Source: Thermoanaerobaculum sp. (GTDB lineage Bacteria > Acidobacteriota > Thermoanaerobaculia > Multivoradales > UBA5704). From it: 64,000 nucleotides of DNA. The stretch is taken from contig JAJKHS010000053.1 of NCBI GenBank assembly GCA_021154885.1, positions 53,931 to 117,930 on the forward strand, in the 5' to 3' direction. Below are positions 1 through 8,074 of the stretch, piece after piece. The notes under the pieces were generated by a model, which had not been told where the DNA came from, searched no databases, and saw only the letters and a list, made by a program, of their open reading frames with translations. The position numbers were made by a program, and so were the translations under genes. Positions within the stretch are counted from its first letter, which is position 1, and each line of letters begins with the position of its first letter.

Positions 1-10
1 GCTGAGCCTC

Positions 11-925
11 ATGAGAATCGCGATCCTGGGAGCGGGCGGCGTCGGCGGCTACTACGGGGGCGCTCTCGCCCGGGCCGGACATGCGGTGGCCCTGCTCGCG
101 CGGGGAGCCCATCTGGAGGCTCTGCGCGGCCGCGGCCTCGAGGTGCGCACGCCGGAGGGGACGTTCACGGCGGCGGTCGCGGCTACGGACGAGCCGCGGG
201 AGCTCGGCCAAGTCGAGCTCGCGGTGGTGGCCGTCAAGAGCTACTCGCTGCCGGAGATCGTGCCGGCGGCCCGGCTCCTGGCCGAGAGGGGAGCGGTGAT
301 CCTGCCGCTGCTCAACGGCGTGGAGGCCGCCGACCGGCTGGTCGCGCAGGGCGTGCCGGGCGACCGGGTGCTCGGCGGGCTCACGGAGATCAGCGCCGCC
401 CGGCTCGGGCCGGGAGTCGTCGAGCGCCGCAGCGCCTTTCAGCGGGTGGTGGTGGGGGAGAGAGCGGGTGGCGTCTCAGAGCGCGCGGAGCGGATCGCCG
501 CCGCCTTCCGCGAGGCCGGCGCGGACGCCCGGGCCTCGGCGGACATCACCGCCGACCTGTGGCGCAAGCTCGCCTTCATCGCCACCATGTCCGCCGCCTG
601 CGGGCTGGCCCGCTCGCCCATCGGCCCGATCCGCAAGGCGCCGCTGGGCCACCTGCTGATCGAGCGGGCGCTCCACGAGGTGGTCGCCGTGGCCCGTTCG
701 CGGGGCGTGGCGTTGCCGGAGGACGTGGAGCCCAAGATCCTCGGCTTCATCGACACCCTGCCCGACTCCATGAGGCCGAGCTTCCTGCTGGACCTGGAGT
801 CCGGCGGACCGACGGAGATCGACGACCTGAGCGGCGCCGTCTCGCGGCTCGGCCGGGAGGCCGGGGTCGAGACGCCGGTGCACGACGTGGCCACGGCGGC
901 GCTGGGAGTAGTGCGAACCGTTTAG
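11..925 (+). CDS. panE: 2-dehydropantoate 2-reductase
   Basis: Cytosolic ketopantoate reductase (ApbA/PanE family), which reduces 2-dehydropantoate to pantoate with NADPH in coenzyme A biosynthesis. The N-terminus is a Rossmann fold with GAGGVGGYYGGALA (residues 7-20), followed by the LLNGVEA segment near residue 100. The helical C-terminal domain carries the family W-x-K-L element (ADLWRKLAFIATMSA, about residue 180), whose Lys is catalytic in the family. The 304-residue length is normal. The ATG at 11 sits right at the window edge, so its upstream context is not visible. It is followed 52 bp later by a transporter gene on the same strand. Many panE paralogues act on other 2-oxoacids, so the exact substrate is inferred. 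Confidence 0.9.
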   Translation: MRIAILGAGGVGGYYGGALARAGHAVALLARGAHLEALRGRGLEVRTPEGTFTAAVAATDEPRELGQVELAVVAVKSYSLPEIVPAARLLAERGAVILPLLNGVEAADRLVAQGVPGDRVLGGLTEISAARLGPGVVERRSAFQRVVVGERAGGVSERAERIAAAFREAGADARASADITADLWRKLAFIATMSAACGLARSPIGPIRKAPLGHLLIERALHEVVAVARSRGVALPEDVEPKILGFIDTLPDSMRPSFLLDLESGGPTEIDDLSGAVSRLGREAGVETPVHDVATAALGVVRTV

Positions 926-977
926 GCCGTCCTTGTCGAGGTCTGCTAGAGTCCTCCCCCAAAACCTCGGGAGAGCC

Positions 978-2357
978 ATGACCTCAACGCCACTCACGCC
1001 GAACGCGATCGAGCCCAAGCCCGGTCAACCGGGCAAGCCCTGGTACCGCCTGTCGCTGACCACCTGGATCATGATCGGTCTGGTGGTGGGCGGCTTCGTG
1101 GGTTGGGTCCGGCCGGACTGGGGCAACAAGGTCTTCTTCCTGCGCGACATCTTCCTCAATCTGATCCGCTCCATCATCGCGCCGCTGGTCTTCTCGACCC
1201 TGGTCGTCGGTATCGCGGGCGGGGGCGACCTGAAGCAGGTCGGGCGGATGGGGGCCAAGGCACTGCTCTATTTCGAGATCGTGACCACCATTGCCCTGTT
1301 CATCGGCCTCGGCGTGGTCAATCTGACGAAGCCCGGCGTCGGCGTCCGGCTGGTGGCGCCGAGCCTGGAGACGGTGCAGAAGATCGGAGAGAACCATCCG
1401 AAGACGATCGTCGAGACGCTGGTGCACATCTTTCCCGCCAGCATCGTCGACGCCATGGTGCGCGGCGACGTGTTGCAGATCGTCGCCTTCGCGGTGCTTT
1501 TCGCGCTGGCCGTCGCGGCGATCGGCGAGAAGGGCAAGCCGATCCTGCGGGCGATGGACAGCCTGTCGCAGATCATGTTCCGGTTCACCAGCTACGTGAT
1601 GATGTTCGCGCCCATTGGCGTGGGCGCGGCCATGGCCCACACCATCGCCACGCAGGGCCTGGGAGTGCTCGTCAACCTCGGCAAGCTGATCGGCTCGCTT
1701 TACATCGCGCTGATCGTCTTTATTCTGTTCGTGCTGGGGCCGGTGGCCGTGCTCGCCCGCGTGCCCATTCGCAAGTTCCTCAAGGCCGTGCGCGAGCCGG
1801 CGACCATCGCCTTCGCCACCACCAGCAGCGAGTCGGCCCTGCCGAAGGCGATGGAGGCGATGGAGCGCCTGGGCGTGCCGCCGCGCATCGTCGGCTTCGT
1901 GATGCCGACCGGCTACAGCTTCAACCTCGACGGCACGTCGCTCTATCTCACCATTGCCTCGGTCTTCGTGGCACAGGCCGCCGAGGCGACGACGGGATAT
2001 CACATGGACTTCGGCCGCCAGCTCCTCATGATGCTGACGCTGATGGTCACCTCGAAAGGGATCGCCGCCGTGCCGCGCGCCTCGCTGGTGATCCTGCTCG
2101 CGACGCTCGGGACCTTCCTGCCGGGGGGCCTCGGCCCCATCGGCGTCGCCGTCATCTTCGGCGTCGACGAGCTGATGGACATGGGGCGCACCTGCGTCAA
2201 CGTCATCGGCAACTGCCTGGCGACGGTCGTCGTCGCCCGCTGGGAGGGGGAGTTCGACGACGACCGGGCGCGCATCTTCGGCACTCCGGAGGAAGCGCGG
2301 CTGGACCTCGCGGAGGGCGAGCCGGCGTTCGTCCGGTCGGTGGAACTGGGCGACTGA
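978..2357 (+). CDS. dicarboxylate/amino acid:cation symporter (DctA/GltP family)
   Basis: Inner-membrane secondary transporter of the DAACS family, importing C4-dicarboxylates or acidic amino acids with Na+ or H+. The 459-residue protein shows the family hallmarks in order: about eight hydrophobic segments, the serine-rich re-entrant loop ATTSSESALPKAM (about residue 280), the substrate motif GYSFNLDGTSLYLTIA (about 315) and the C-terminal GVDELMDMGRTCVNVIGN (about 400). I chose the ATG at 978 because the reading frame upstream (from 933) gives a polar non-conserved extension, while 978 follows GGGAGAGCC. Substrate cannot be resolved by eye. It may be co-transcribed with the preceding reductase. 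Confidence 0.9.
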   Translation: MTSTPLTPNAIEPKPGQPGKPWYRLSLTTWIMIGLVVGGFVGWVRPDWGNKVFFLRDIFLNLIRSIIAPLVFSTLVVGIAGGGDLKQVGRMGAKALLYFEIVTTIALFIGLGVVNLTKPGVGVRLVAPSLETVQKIGENHPKTIVETLVHIFPASIVDAMVRGDVLQIVAFAVLFALAVAAIGEKGKPILRAMDSLSQIMFRFTSYVMMFAPIGVGAAMAHTIATQGLGVLVNLGKLIGSLYIALIVFILFVLGPVAVLARVPIRKFLKAVREPATIAFATTSSESALPKAMEAMERLGVPPRIVGFVMPTGYSFNLDGTSLYLTIASVFVAQAAEATTGYHMDFGRQLLMMLTLMVTSKGIAAVPRASLVILLATLGTFLPGGLGPIGVAVIFGVDELMDMGRTCVNVIGNCLATVVVARWEGEFDDDRARIFGTPEEARLDLAEGEPAFVRSVELGD

Positions 2358-2366
2358 GGCTCCGCT

Positions 2367-2897
2367 CTACTCGGGAGCCACGCAGGTGACGCTCTGCGCC
2401 GCGGCCGCCTTGCGCAGGAGGTCGCGGCAGGCCGTCACCTCCTGCTGCGTGAGCTCGAGGAGCGGCGGCTCGAGGTTCACGCTGCAGAATGGGGGCACCG
2501 TCCCGCCGTTCACGATCGCGAAGGTCCCTGCCGGCGTGGCGACGCTGATGACCTGTGCATCCGCAATGCACTGCAGCGCCGTGGCCGCGCCGCTCGCAAG
2601 GTCCGCGAACAAGGGGAACTGCTTGACGCAGGGGCACTCGATTTCGCAGGGGAGCGGATGGCCCGTCTGGCGCTCGTAATTCCGTTTCACCCGGGCGCAC
2701 GCCGTGTCCGAGGCGCGGTGGTTCGGGCTGTCGCAGTCCATGGCCTCGCAGTAGGCGTTGCAGAGCCCGAAGGCGGCGCCGGTCTGCCCGTCACAGACGG
2801 TCTCCTGCGAGGGAGGCTTGCCGTCCGGGGTCTTCGCCCCGGCGGCGCCCCAGGCGACGAGGAGCCCGAAGAGAAGAAGGGAGAGCTCTTTTTTCAA
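2367..2897 (-). CDS. secreted Cys-rich protein, conserved hypothetical
   Basis: Exported protein of about 176 residues of unknown function. The best start is the TTG at 2897: it is preceded by a strong GGAGAGGAGG ribosome site and opens directly with a signal peptide (LKKELSLLLFGLLVAWGAAGA). The upstream in-frame ATG at 2945 would add 16 residues that spoil the signal peptide. The mature part holds about ten cysteines, with a GLCNAYCEAMDCDS segment typical of a recurrent family of secreted proteins in Acidobacteriota and related phyla. It ends 10 bp from the convergent symporter stop. A sigma70-like promoter is visible immediately upstream. No enzymatic motif is seen; a disulfide-stabilised extracellular protein is likely. 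Confidence 0.7.
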   Translation of the reverse strand: MKKELSLLLFGLLVAWGAAGAKTPDGKPPSQETVCDGQTGAAFGLCNAYCEAMDCDSPNHRASDTACARVKRNYERQTGHPLPCEIECPCVKQFPLFADLASGAATALQCIADAQVISVATPAGTFAIVNGGTVPPFCSVNLEPPLLELTQQEVTACRDLLRKAAAAQSVTCVAPE

Positions 2898-2916
2898 GTG
2901 TTTTCCTCCTCTCCCC

Positions 2917-2945
2917 ACTGTAGAGCAGCGATCCCGGAGTGACAA
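2917..2945 (-). promoter_or_regulatory. predicted sigma70-type promoter for the Cys-rich gene
   Basis: On the minus strand TTGTCA (2945-2940) is followed after exactly 17 nt by TACAGT (2922-2917). Transcription would start near 2910, giving a very short leader that still contains the GAGGAGG ribosome site and the TTG start at 2897. The match is by eye only. Confidence 0.4.
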
Positions 2946-3092
2946 TGTTGGTTGCTGTTATCGATGAGTGCAATTGAGGATAGGCTCATCAATTCTACGT
3001 CTGCACTTGCGCAATCGTGTATGATCCGTCGCGTCGAAGCTCCCGGCGAGGCCCTCTCGCCGGACCGTCCAACTCTTGGCAAGGAGAAGAAA

Positions 3093-3311
3093 ATGAATCG
3101 AGCTGCACGGAAACTGGTCCTGGCCCTCGCTCTGCTGGCCACCGCGGCGTTCCTGCCGCAGCGCGCCGTCCAGTCGCTCACCTGCTGTCAGCGGTGTCAA
3201 GCCAACATAAACACCTGCTACAACAACTGCGGCGGCAACACCTCCTGCCAGGCGAACTGCGACAACACCTACACCAGTTGCGCCATGCGCTGCCCCGGCT
3301 GCCCCTTCTGA
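3093..3311 (+). CDS. secreted ten-cysteine mini-protein
   Basis: A 72-residue protein with an N-terminal signal peptide (RAARKLVLALALLATAAFLP) and a mature part of roughly 45 residues containing ten cysteines, arranged as CC-x2-C-x6-C-x3-C-x5-C-x3-C-x6-C-x3-C-x2-C. The regular C-x3-C pairs suggest two antiparallel helices linked by disulfides (a helical-hairpin type fold). The ATG at 3093 follows AAGGAGAAGA, an excellent ribosome site; an upstream in-frame start at 2952 lacks one. It is divergent from the Cys-rich gene ending the previous cluster. Function unknown; toxin, inhibitor or structural roles are all possible. Confidence 0.65.
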   Translation: MNRAARKLVLALALLATAAFLPQRAVQSLTCCQRCQANINTCYNNCGGNTSCQANCDNTYTSCAMRCPGCPF

Positions 3312-3320
3312 GACGATCTC

Positions 3321-3366
3321 CGGGGTGCGCCCGACCTTCCCCTCCCCGGGTCAGCGGCGCACCCCG
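3321..3366 (+). terminator. strong hairpin after the ten-Cys gene
   Basis: CGGGGTGCGCC (3321-3331) pairs perfectly with GGCGCACCCCG (3356-3366), an 11-bp stem with a 24-nt loop, starting 9 bp after the stop codon. There is no T-run, so it may be a Rho-independent-like stop or an mRNA 3' stabiliser. The rest of the 3312-3602 gap shows no gene, only a short GGGCAGC/GCTGCCC hairpin near 3480. Confidence 0.4.
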
Positions 3367-3602
3367 GCACAGGCCGGTCTTCGGCTTGTCTCGCAAAACC
3401 AGTCTGGAAGCACCATCATTCTTAGAGGCAACCAGGGTTCCATCAGGGTAACCGGTTCTGGGCTCCGCGGCGTGGTAGGGGGCAGCCTGCTGCCCACCTG
3501 CGTCCGCGTTGCCGGGCGTTTTCGAGATGAGGGCGGGCCGGGAATCTTCTCTCTTCTGGGCTCGACGAGGGAGTCTCTCCCTCTTTCTTATGAGGAGGTC
3601 TT

Positions 3603-5297
3603 ATGAAGCTGAGTCGTCGTGACGTGCTGAGGCTCGGGGCGGTGGCCGGGGCGGGAGCTCTGCTCCTGCCCAAGAAGTTCGCCTTCGCCCAGAGCTCGCC
3701 CACCCTCACCCCGTTCGTGGATCCGCTGCCGATTCCCCCGGTCATCACGCCCGGCTCGTCGACGGTCAACATCCACATGACGCAGTTCACCCAGAAGCTG
3801 CACCGCGACCTGCCGGCCACGAAGCTCTGGGGCTACAACGGCATCTACCCCGGCCCCACCTTCGAAACGCGCACCGGTCAGCCGATCTCGGTGCAGTGGC
3901 TGAACGAGCTGCCGAGCCGCCACTTCCTGCCCATCGATCACACCATCCACGGTGCGGAGTCGACCGTACCCGACGTGCGTACGGTCGTCCACCTGCACGG
4001 CGCCAAGGTCTTCGGCGACAGCGACGGCTACCCCGAGGCCTGGTTCACCAACAACTTCGCGAAGACCGGTCCGTTCTTCTCCAATCGTGTCTACCACTAT
4101 CCGAACGACCAAGCCTCCATGGCGCTCTGGTACCACGACCACGCCCTGGGCATCACCCGCCTCAACGTGTACGCGGGCCTGGCCGGGATGTATTTCGTCC
4201 GTGACCACGCCGAGGACTCGCTGCCGATCCCCAAGGGGAAGTACGAGGTCCCGCTCATGTTCCAGGACCGGTTCTTCAACGCCGACGGCTCGCTCAACTA
4301 TCCGGTGCAGGACCCGGGGGTGAGCCCGCCGATCCCGCCCATCTGGATCCCGGAGTTCTTCGGCGACGCCGGCCTCGTCAACGGCAAGGTCTTTCCGTTC
4401 CTCGACGTCGAGCCGCGCAAGTACCGCTTCCGGATGCTCAACGCGTGCAACGCGCGCTTCCTGCACTTGACGCTCGCCAACAGCCGCGACGCGAACGAAA
4501 CGCTGCTCTTCCACCAGATCGGCGCCGATCAGGGGTTCCTGCCCAAGCCGGTCACGCTGGGCGACCTGCTGATGGGACCGGCGGAGCGCTACGACATCGT
4601 GATCGATTTCACCGGCAAGGCTGGCAAGTCGTTCACCCTGAAGAACGATGCGCCTTCGCCCTTCCCGGGAGGCGGCGGGGCGGACCTGCCGCAGCTCATG
4701 CAGTTCCGCGTCAAGCTCCCGCTGTCGCATGCCGATCAGCCGCTGCCCGCCAATCTGGTGCCGGTACCGTTGATCGACACGCACGACTCCTGCCAGACCC
4801 GGAAACTGTTGCTGAGCGAGGACGACGATCCGACGACCGGCGATCCCATCGAAGGCATGCTCGGCACCGTCGCCGCGGGTCCGTTGCACTGGAGCTCGCC
4901 CATGACCGAAAACCCGAGGGCCAACACGACGGAGATCTGGGAGCTCTACAACGTCACGACCGACGGCCACCCGATCCACGTCCACCTGGTCCGTTTCCAG
5001 GTGCTGAACCGGCAGAAGTTCGATCTCAACCTCTTCCAGTCCACGGGGCAGATCCATTTCATCGCCCCGCCCGAAGCGCCGGGTGCCAACGAGCGGCCGG
5101 CCTGGAAGGACGTGGTCAAGGCGTTCCCGGGCGATCCCGACAACGGGGTGGGGCTGGTCACGCGCGTCATCCAGAAGTTCGACCTGCCCAACGGCGCCTC
5201 GGCGCCGCCTCGCGGCGTGCCGCCCTACGTCTGGCACTGCCACATCCTCGAGCACGAGGACAACGACATGATGCGGCCCTACGTCGTGCTGCCGTAA
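3603..5297 (+). CDS. Tat-exported multicopper oxidase (CotA/bilirubin oxidase-like)
   Basis: A 564-residue periplasmic or secreted laccase-type oxidase that oxidises phenols or metals and reduces O2 to water with four coppers. A twin-arginine signal is at the N-terminus (SRRDVLRLGAVAGAGALLL). The copper ligands are visible in order: HLHGAKVFGD (about residue 129), WYHDHALGITRLN (about 177), HPIHVHLVRFQVLN (about 458) and the C-terminal WHCHILEHEDNDMMRP (about 543), which holds the type-1 Cys and an axial Met. Its wide loops and length place it nearer CotA spore-coat laccase and bilirubin oxidase than small laccases. The ATG at 3603 follows GAGGAGG. It is followed after 11 bp by a secreted NTF2-like gene, probably in the same operon. 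Confidence 0.9.
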   Translation: MKLSRRDVLRLGAVAGAGALLLPKKFAFAQSSPTLTPFVDPLPIPPVITPGSSTVNIHMTQFTQKLHRDLPATKLWGYNGIYPGPTFETRTGQPISVQWLNELPSRHFLPIDHTIHGAESTVPDVRTVVHLHGAKVFGDSDGYPEAWFTNNFAKTGPFFSNRVYHYPNDQASMALWYHDHALGITRLNVYAGLAGMYFVRDHAEDSLPIPKGKYEVPLMFQDRFFNADGSLNYPVQDPGVSPPIPPIWIPEFFGDAGLVNGKVFPFLDVEPRKYRFRMLNACNARFLHLTLANSRDANETLLFHQIGADQGFLPKPVTLGDLLMGPAERYDIVIDFTGKAGKSFTLKNDAPSPFPGGGGADLPQLMQFRVKLPLSHADQPLPANLVPVPLIDTHDSCQTRKLLLSEDDDPTTGDPIEGMLGTVAAGPLHWSSPMTENPRANTTEIWELYNVTTDGHPIHVHLVRFQVLNRQKFDLNLFQSTGQIHFIAPPEAPGANERPAWKDVVKAFPGDPDNGVGLVTRVIQKFDLPNGASAPPRGVPPYVWHCHILEHEDNDMMRPYVVLP

Positions 5298-5308
5298 GGA
5301 GAAGCCGA

Positions 5309-5944
5309 ATGATGCCGCGTCTCAATTTCAGGGTCGTCGGGCGGGTCGTCGGGATCGTCGCTCTGACACTGCTCGCCTCTCTGCCGTTCACCGCCGGCGC
5401 TCAGGAGCCGGGAGCGACGCCCGCGCCTTCGGGTCACTCGATGCACGGCAGCTCGGGGGCTCCCGGCGGCCACATGGCCGGCCTGCCCAAGGCCGCGCCG
5501 GCGGACGTCGCTTCGTCCGAGGCCATCGTCGCCGCGTACTATGAAGCGCTCTCGGGACCGGTCGGGAAGAAACGCGACTGGAACCGATTCCTCTCCCTCT
5601 TCTTCCCCGGCGCGCGGCTGCTGCCGGCCGAGGGCAAGGGGCACAGCGGCACCATGCCGCATACCTTCAGCCCCTCGAAATACCTGTACGACACCGAGTC
5701 CAACATGCTCCAGGAAGGTTACGTCGTCAAGGAGATCGCCCATCGCAGCGAGGGCTTCGGCAAGATCCTCCACGTCTGGAGCACCTACGAGGCTCGCCAC
5801 GCCGCGGCCGACGCCAAGCCTTTCGTCCGCGGCATCAACAGCTTCCAACTCTTCAACGACGGCAAGCGCTGGTGGATCTTCGACGTCGTCTGGCAGCCCG
5901 AGACGACCAAGCTGACGCTGCCGGCTGAGGACCTCAAGCCGTAG
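5309..5944 (+). CDS. secreted NTF2/SnoaL-like protein
   Basis: A 211-residue exported protein directly downstream of the multicopper oxidase. The signal peptide is followed by a His/Met/Gly-rich linker (GHSMHGSSGAPGGHMAGLP) that could bind copper. The rest (about residues 70-205) looks like an NTF2/SnoaL cone fold: IVAAYYEALSGP, FFPGARLLP, the Gly/His strand region and INSFQLFNDGKRWWIFDVVW. Two adjacent ATGs (5309, 5312) follow AAGGAGAAG. Function is unknown; copper handling for the neighbouring oxidase is an inference from context and the Met/His linker. Confidence 0.75.
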   Translation: MMPRLNFRVVGRVVGIVALTLLASLPFTAGAQEPGATPAPSGHSMHGSSGAPGGHMAGLPKAAPADVASSEAIVAAYYEALSGPVGKKRDWNRFLSLFFPGARLLPAEGKGHSGTMPHTFSPSKYLYDTESNMLQEGYVVKEIAHRSEGFGKILHVWSTYEARHAAADAKPFVRGINSFQLFNDGKRWWIFDVVWQPETTKLTLPAEDLKP

Positions 5945-5979
5945 TCTCCTTCCGGGCGAGAAGGGGCACCTTGTTCTTG

Positions 5980-6009
5980 GAGGGCGCGCCGGCTGCACGG
6001 CGCGCCCTC
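5980..6009 (+). terminator. hairpin terminator after the oxidase operon
   Basis: GAGGGCGCGCC (5980-5990) and GGCGCGCCCTC (5999-6009) form a perfect 11-bp stem with an 8-nt loop between the NTF2-like gene and the Kazal-like gene. There is no U-tract. Confidence 0.5.
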
Positions 6010-6031
6010 GTATTCATCAAGGAGGTCGATC

Positions 6032-6247
6032 TTGAACCACGCTCCACGTCTCAGAAGGTCTCGTATCCTGCTCCTCCTGCTGGGGCTTGCCGCCCTTGCC
6101 CTGTCCTCGGCGACCAGTGCCAGGGCCTTTCGCTGCGAGTGCGCACCCCTGGGCGGCGAGTTCTGCGGCGCCAATGGCGTCACCTACGACAGCCCCTGCG
6201 TCGCCCACTGCTTCGGGGTGAAGATCGTGCACTCCGGGCCCTGCTAG
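6032..6247 (+). CDS. secreted Kazal-like mini-protein
   Basis: A 71-residue protein with signal peptide (about 1-32) and a 39-residue mature domain. Cysteines at 35, 37, 45, 56, 60 and 71 surround FCGANGVTYDSPCVAHC, which matches the Kazal serine-protease-inhibitor signature (C-G-x-N/D-G-x-T-Y-x3-C). The reactive-site loop would be the APLGGEF segment. The start is TTG at 6032, set by an AAGGAGG ribosome site at 6019-6025; no ATG is available. Kazal domains are mainly eukaryotic but occur in bacteria. It may inhibit extracellular proteases, or the fold may serve another role. Confidence 0.65.
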   Translation: MNHAPRLRRSRILLLLLGLAALALSSATSARAFRCECAPLGGEFCGANGVTYDSPCVAHCFGVKIVHSGPC

Positions 6248-6277
6248 CCAGCCCCACCGCCTCACCCGGAGGAACGC

Positions 6278-6943
6278 CTAGGCCGGCGTCTCCTCCGGTT
6301 CGTCGGGCGGCGGCATCGGCGGCGGCGCGAAGGTGTTCTTCGGCCTCTGCTCCTCGACCTGCCGCATCTGGGCCACGACCTCCTGACCGCTGGAGAACAG
6401 GGCGGCGAGCTCGCTCTGGCGCTCTCCCAGGGTCTGGCGGCTGGTCTCGGTGGTGAAGACGCCGCGCGGGGTCAGCACGTAGAAGCGGACCCGGCCGTCC
6501 TCGGGGAGGGGAAAGCTGGTGGTCTTGATCATTCGGGGGAGGGCCTTCTGGGCGCGGGCGACGAGGTCCTTGGATGCCGCGCGGACGGTCTCGTGGCTGA
6601 CCCCGCCGATCATGCCGCCGCCCGTCTTGTAGTAGATGCTGGCGTCGCCATCGGCGAAGGAGGCCAGCGTCACCACCGAGGTCGAGATCCCCATCTCCAT
6701 CAGGACGCCGAAGGCCTCGTCCGGCTTGAGCTCGCCGGGCAGGACGAGCCGCTTGGGGTCGGTCGTGATCGCCTGCTGGCGCAGCTCCAGGTAGGCCTCT
6801 TCGGGAGTCTGGTCCGTCTTCTTCGCCGCCACCTTGCGGCCGGTGGCCGGATCGCGGGTCATCGGGTTCTGCTTGCGCCGGTAGTAGACCAGGGCCGCCA
6901 CGAGGATGAGGATGCTGACGACTTCCCAGGGATAGATGTGCAT
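6278..6943 (-). CDS. membrane-anchored hypothetical protein
   Basis: A 221-residue protein with one N-terminal membrane segment (WEVVSILILVAALVYY, about residues 6-21) and a soluble cytoplasmic-looking domain. The domain begins with EEAYLELRQQAITTDP, contains a Gly-rich YYKTGGGMIGG segment near residue 108 and ends in a proline-rich tail (FAPPPMPPPDEPEE). I do not recognise the family. It is convergent with the Kazal-like gene (30 bp gap) and divergent from the sigma-factor operon. Confidence 0.65.
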   Translation of the reverse strand: MHIYPWEVVSILILVAALVYYRRKQNPMTRDPATGRKVAAKKTDQTPEEAYLELRQQAITTDPKRLVLPGELKPDEAFGVLMEMGISTSVVTLASFADGDASIYYKTGGGMIGGVSHETVRAASKDLVARAQKALPRMIKTTSFPLPEDGRVRFYVLTPRGVFTTETSRQTLGERQSELAALFSSGQEVVAQMRQVEEQRPKNTFAPPPMPPPDEPEETPA

Positions 6944-7164
6944 GGGCTCGTTCTGGGCTCCGAGAGTGTTGGGAACGCTTGATGGCCGTCTGTCGACTTG
7001 AGCTGGGAGGTAGTCTAGCTCTTTGCGGGGGAGGGCTGCCAGGGGGGAGGCTGAATCGCGGCGATGGAGAAGAAAGCGCGAAAGCCCAGGACCCCCTTGC
7101 GCTCCGGCCCGGGATCTGTGGTAGTCTGGCGCGCATCGACACGACGTGTGAGGACACGACCGCC

Positions 7165-7374
7165 ATGGACCAAGAGCTGATCGCCTATCTCGACGAAGGT
7201 TCTCGCGAGAGCTCGCAGCAGATCGACGGAGCGGAGCGCGAAGGCCGAGACCCTCTCGACATCCTCCGCGAGCGCTATGGCAAGAAGGTCTTGGAGCGGG
7301 CGGAGCGTGGGGAGCCTAGCGCTCTCGACATCCTCCGCGAGCGCTTCGGCAAGACCGCCCGAAAGTCCGACTGA
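7165..7374 (+). CDS. small acidic/basic protein with duplicated DILRERxGK motif
   Basis: A predicted 69-residue, highly charged helical protein. It contains an internal duplication, PLDILRERYGKK and ALDILRERFGKT, separated by 15 residues. The ATG at 7165 was chosen because the longer frame upstream reads non-coding sequence. It lies 49 bp upstream of an ECF sigma-factor gene on the same strand, so a regulatory role or co-expression with the sigma operon is possible. No known domain is recognised. Confidence 0.55.
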   Translation: MDQELIAYLDEGSRESSQQIDGAEREGRDPLDILRERYGKKVLERAERGEPSALDILRERFGKTARKSD

Positions 7375-7423
7375 GCCGCGCGAACCTTTTCCCTCTCTCC
7401 TTCGTCTTGGAGAGAGGAGAGAC

Positions 7424-8074
7424 ATGAGCGCGCCCACCCCATCGCAGGACCTGTTGCTCGCCCGACGGGCTGCCGCCGGGCGGGCGGACGCGTGGGACGA
7501 GCTGCTCGCGCTCTACGGCGAGCGCTTCTACAACCTGGCCATCCACTTCACGGGTGCCGTGGAGGACGCGGAGGACCTCACCCAGGAGATCTGCCTGCGC
7601 CTCTATCAGAACCTTCGCCAGTACCGCGGCGATGTGCCCCTCGCCGCCTGGGCCCTCCGCCTGTCGCGCAACCTGTGCATCGACCACTACCGCTCCGCCC
7701 GCCGCGAGCGCCGGGCCGGCGCCGTGTCCGAGGCGGTGCTGGAACGGCTGCCCGCCGGCGGCGAGGACCCGCAGACCGCGGCGCTGAGGCGCCAGCAGCT
7801 CCGGGCCGTCTATCAAGGTCTCGAGGAGATGCCGGAGGACCTCGCCGAGGTGGTGCTGCTGCGCGATCTCCAGGGCTGGAGCCTGGCGGAGACCGCCGCC
7901 TACCTGGAGGTGCCCGTGGGCACGGTCAAGTCGCGGCTCCACCGTGGCCGCCTGGATCTCGCCGGCCGCGTCCAAGGCGCCAATGCCGCCGATGCCCGCC
8001 TCGGCCTGCCGGCCGGGGCTGTCGCACTGAATTCCGAGGTCGCCGAGGCTGGACTGGGGGTGGAGGCATGCTGA
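7424..8074 (+). CDS. ECF RNA polymerase sigma factor
   Basis: A 216-residue sigma-70 family group 4 factor. Region 2 shows YNLAIHFTGAVEDAEDLTQEICLRLY (residues about 35-60, split here by the D-A-E-D-L-x-Q-E signature), and region 4 shows LPEDLAEVV-like and LAETAAYLEVPVGTVKSRL (about 157-175), the DNA-binding helix-turn-helix. The C-terminal 30 residues are non-conserved. The stop codon overlaps the start of the next gene (ATGCTGA), the classical sigma/anti-sigma coupling. The ATG at 7424 follows GAGAGGAGAG. Confidence 0.9.
   Translation: MSAPTPSQDLLLARRAAAGRADAWDELLALYGERFYNLAIHFTGAVEDAEDLTQEICLRLYQNLRQYRGDVPLAAWALRLSRNLCIDHYRSARRERRAGAVSEAVLERLPAGGEDPQTAALRRQQLRAVYQGLEEMPEDLAEVVLLRDLQGWSLAETAAYLEVPVGTVKSRLHRGRLDLAGRVQGANAADARLGLPAGAVALNSEVAEAGLGVEAC

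Noticed and set aside
3588..5255. Long minus-strand frame of about 555 codons opposite the multicopper oxidase (and similar long antisense frames at 20230-21660, 25939-27732, 45268-46326 and 53190-54161)
   Set aside because: They are mirror frames of GC-rich genes with Arg/Ala/Gly/His-rich composition and no domains; the opposite strand encodes recognisable enzymes.
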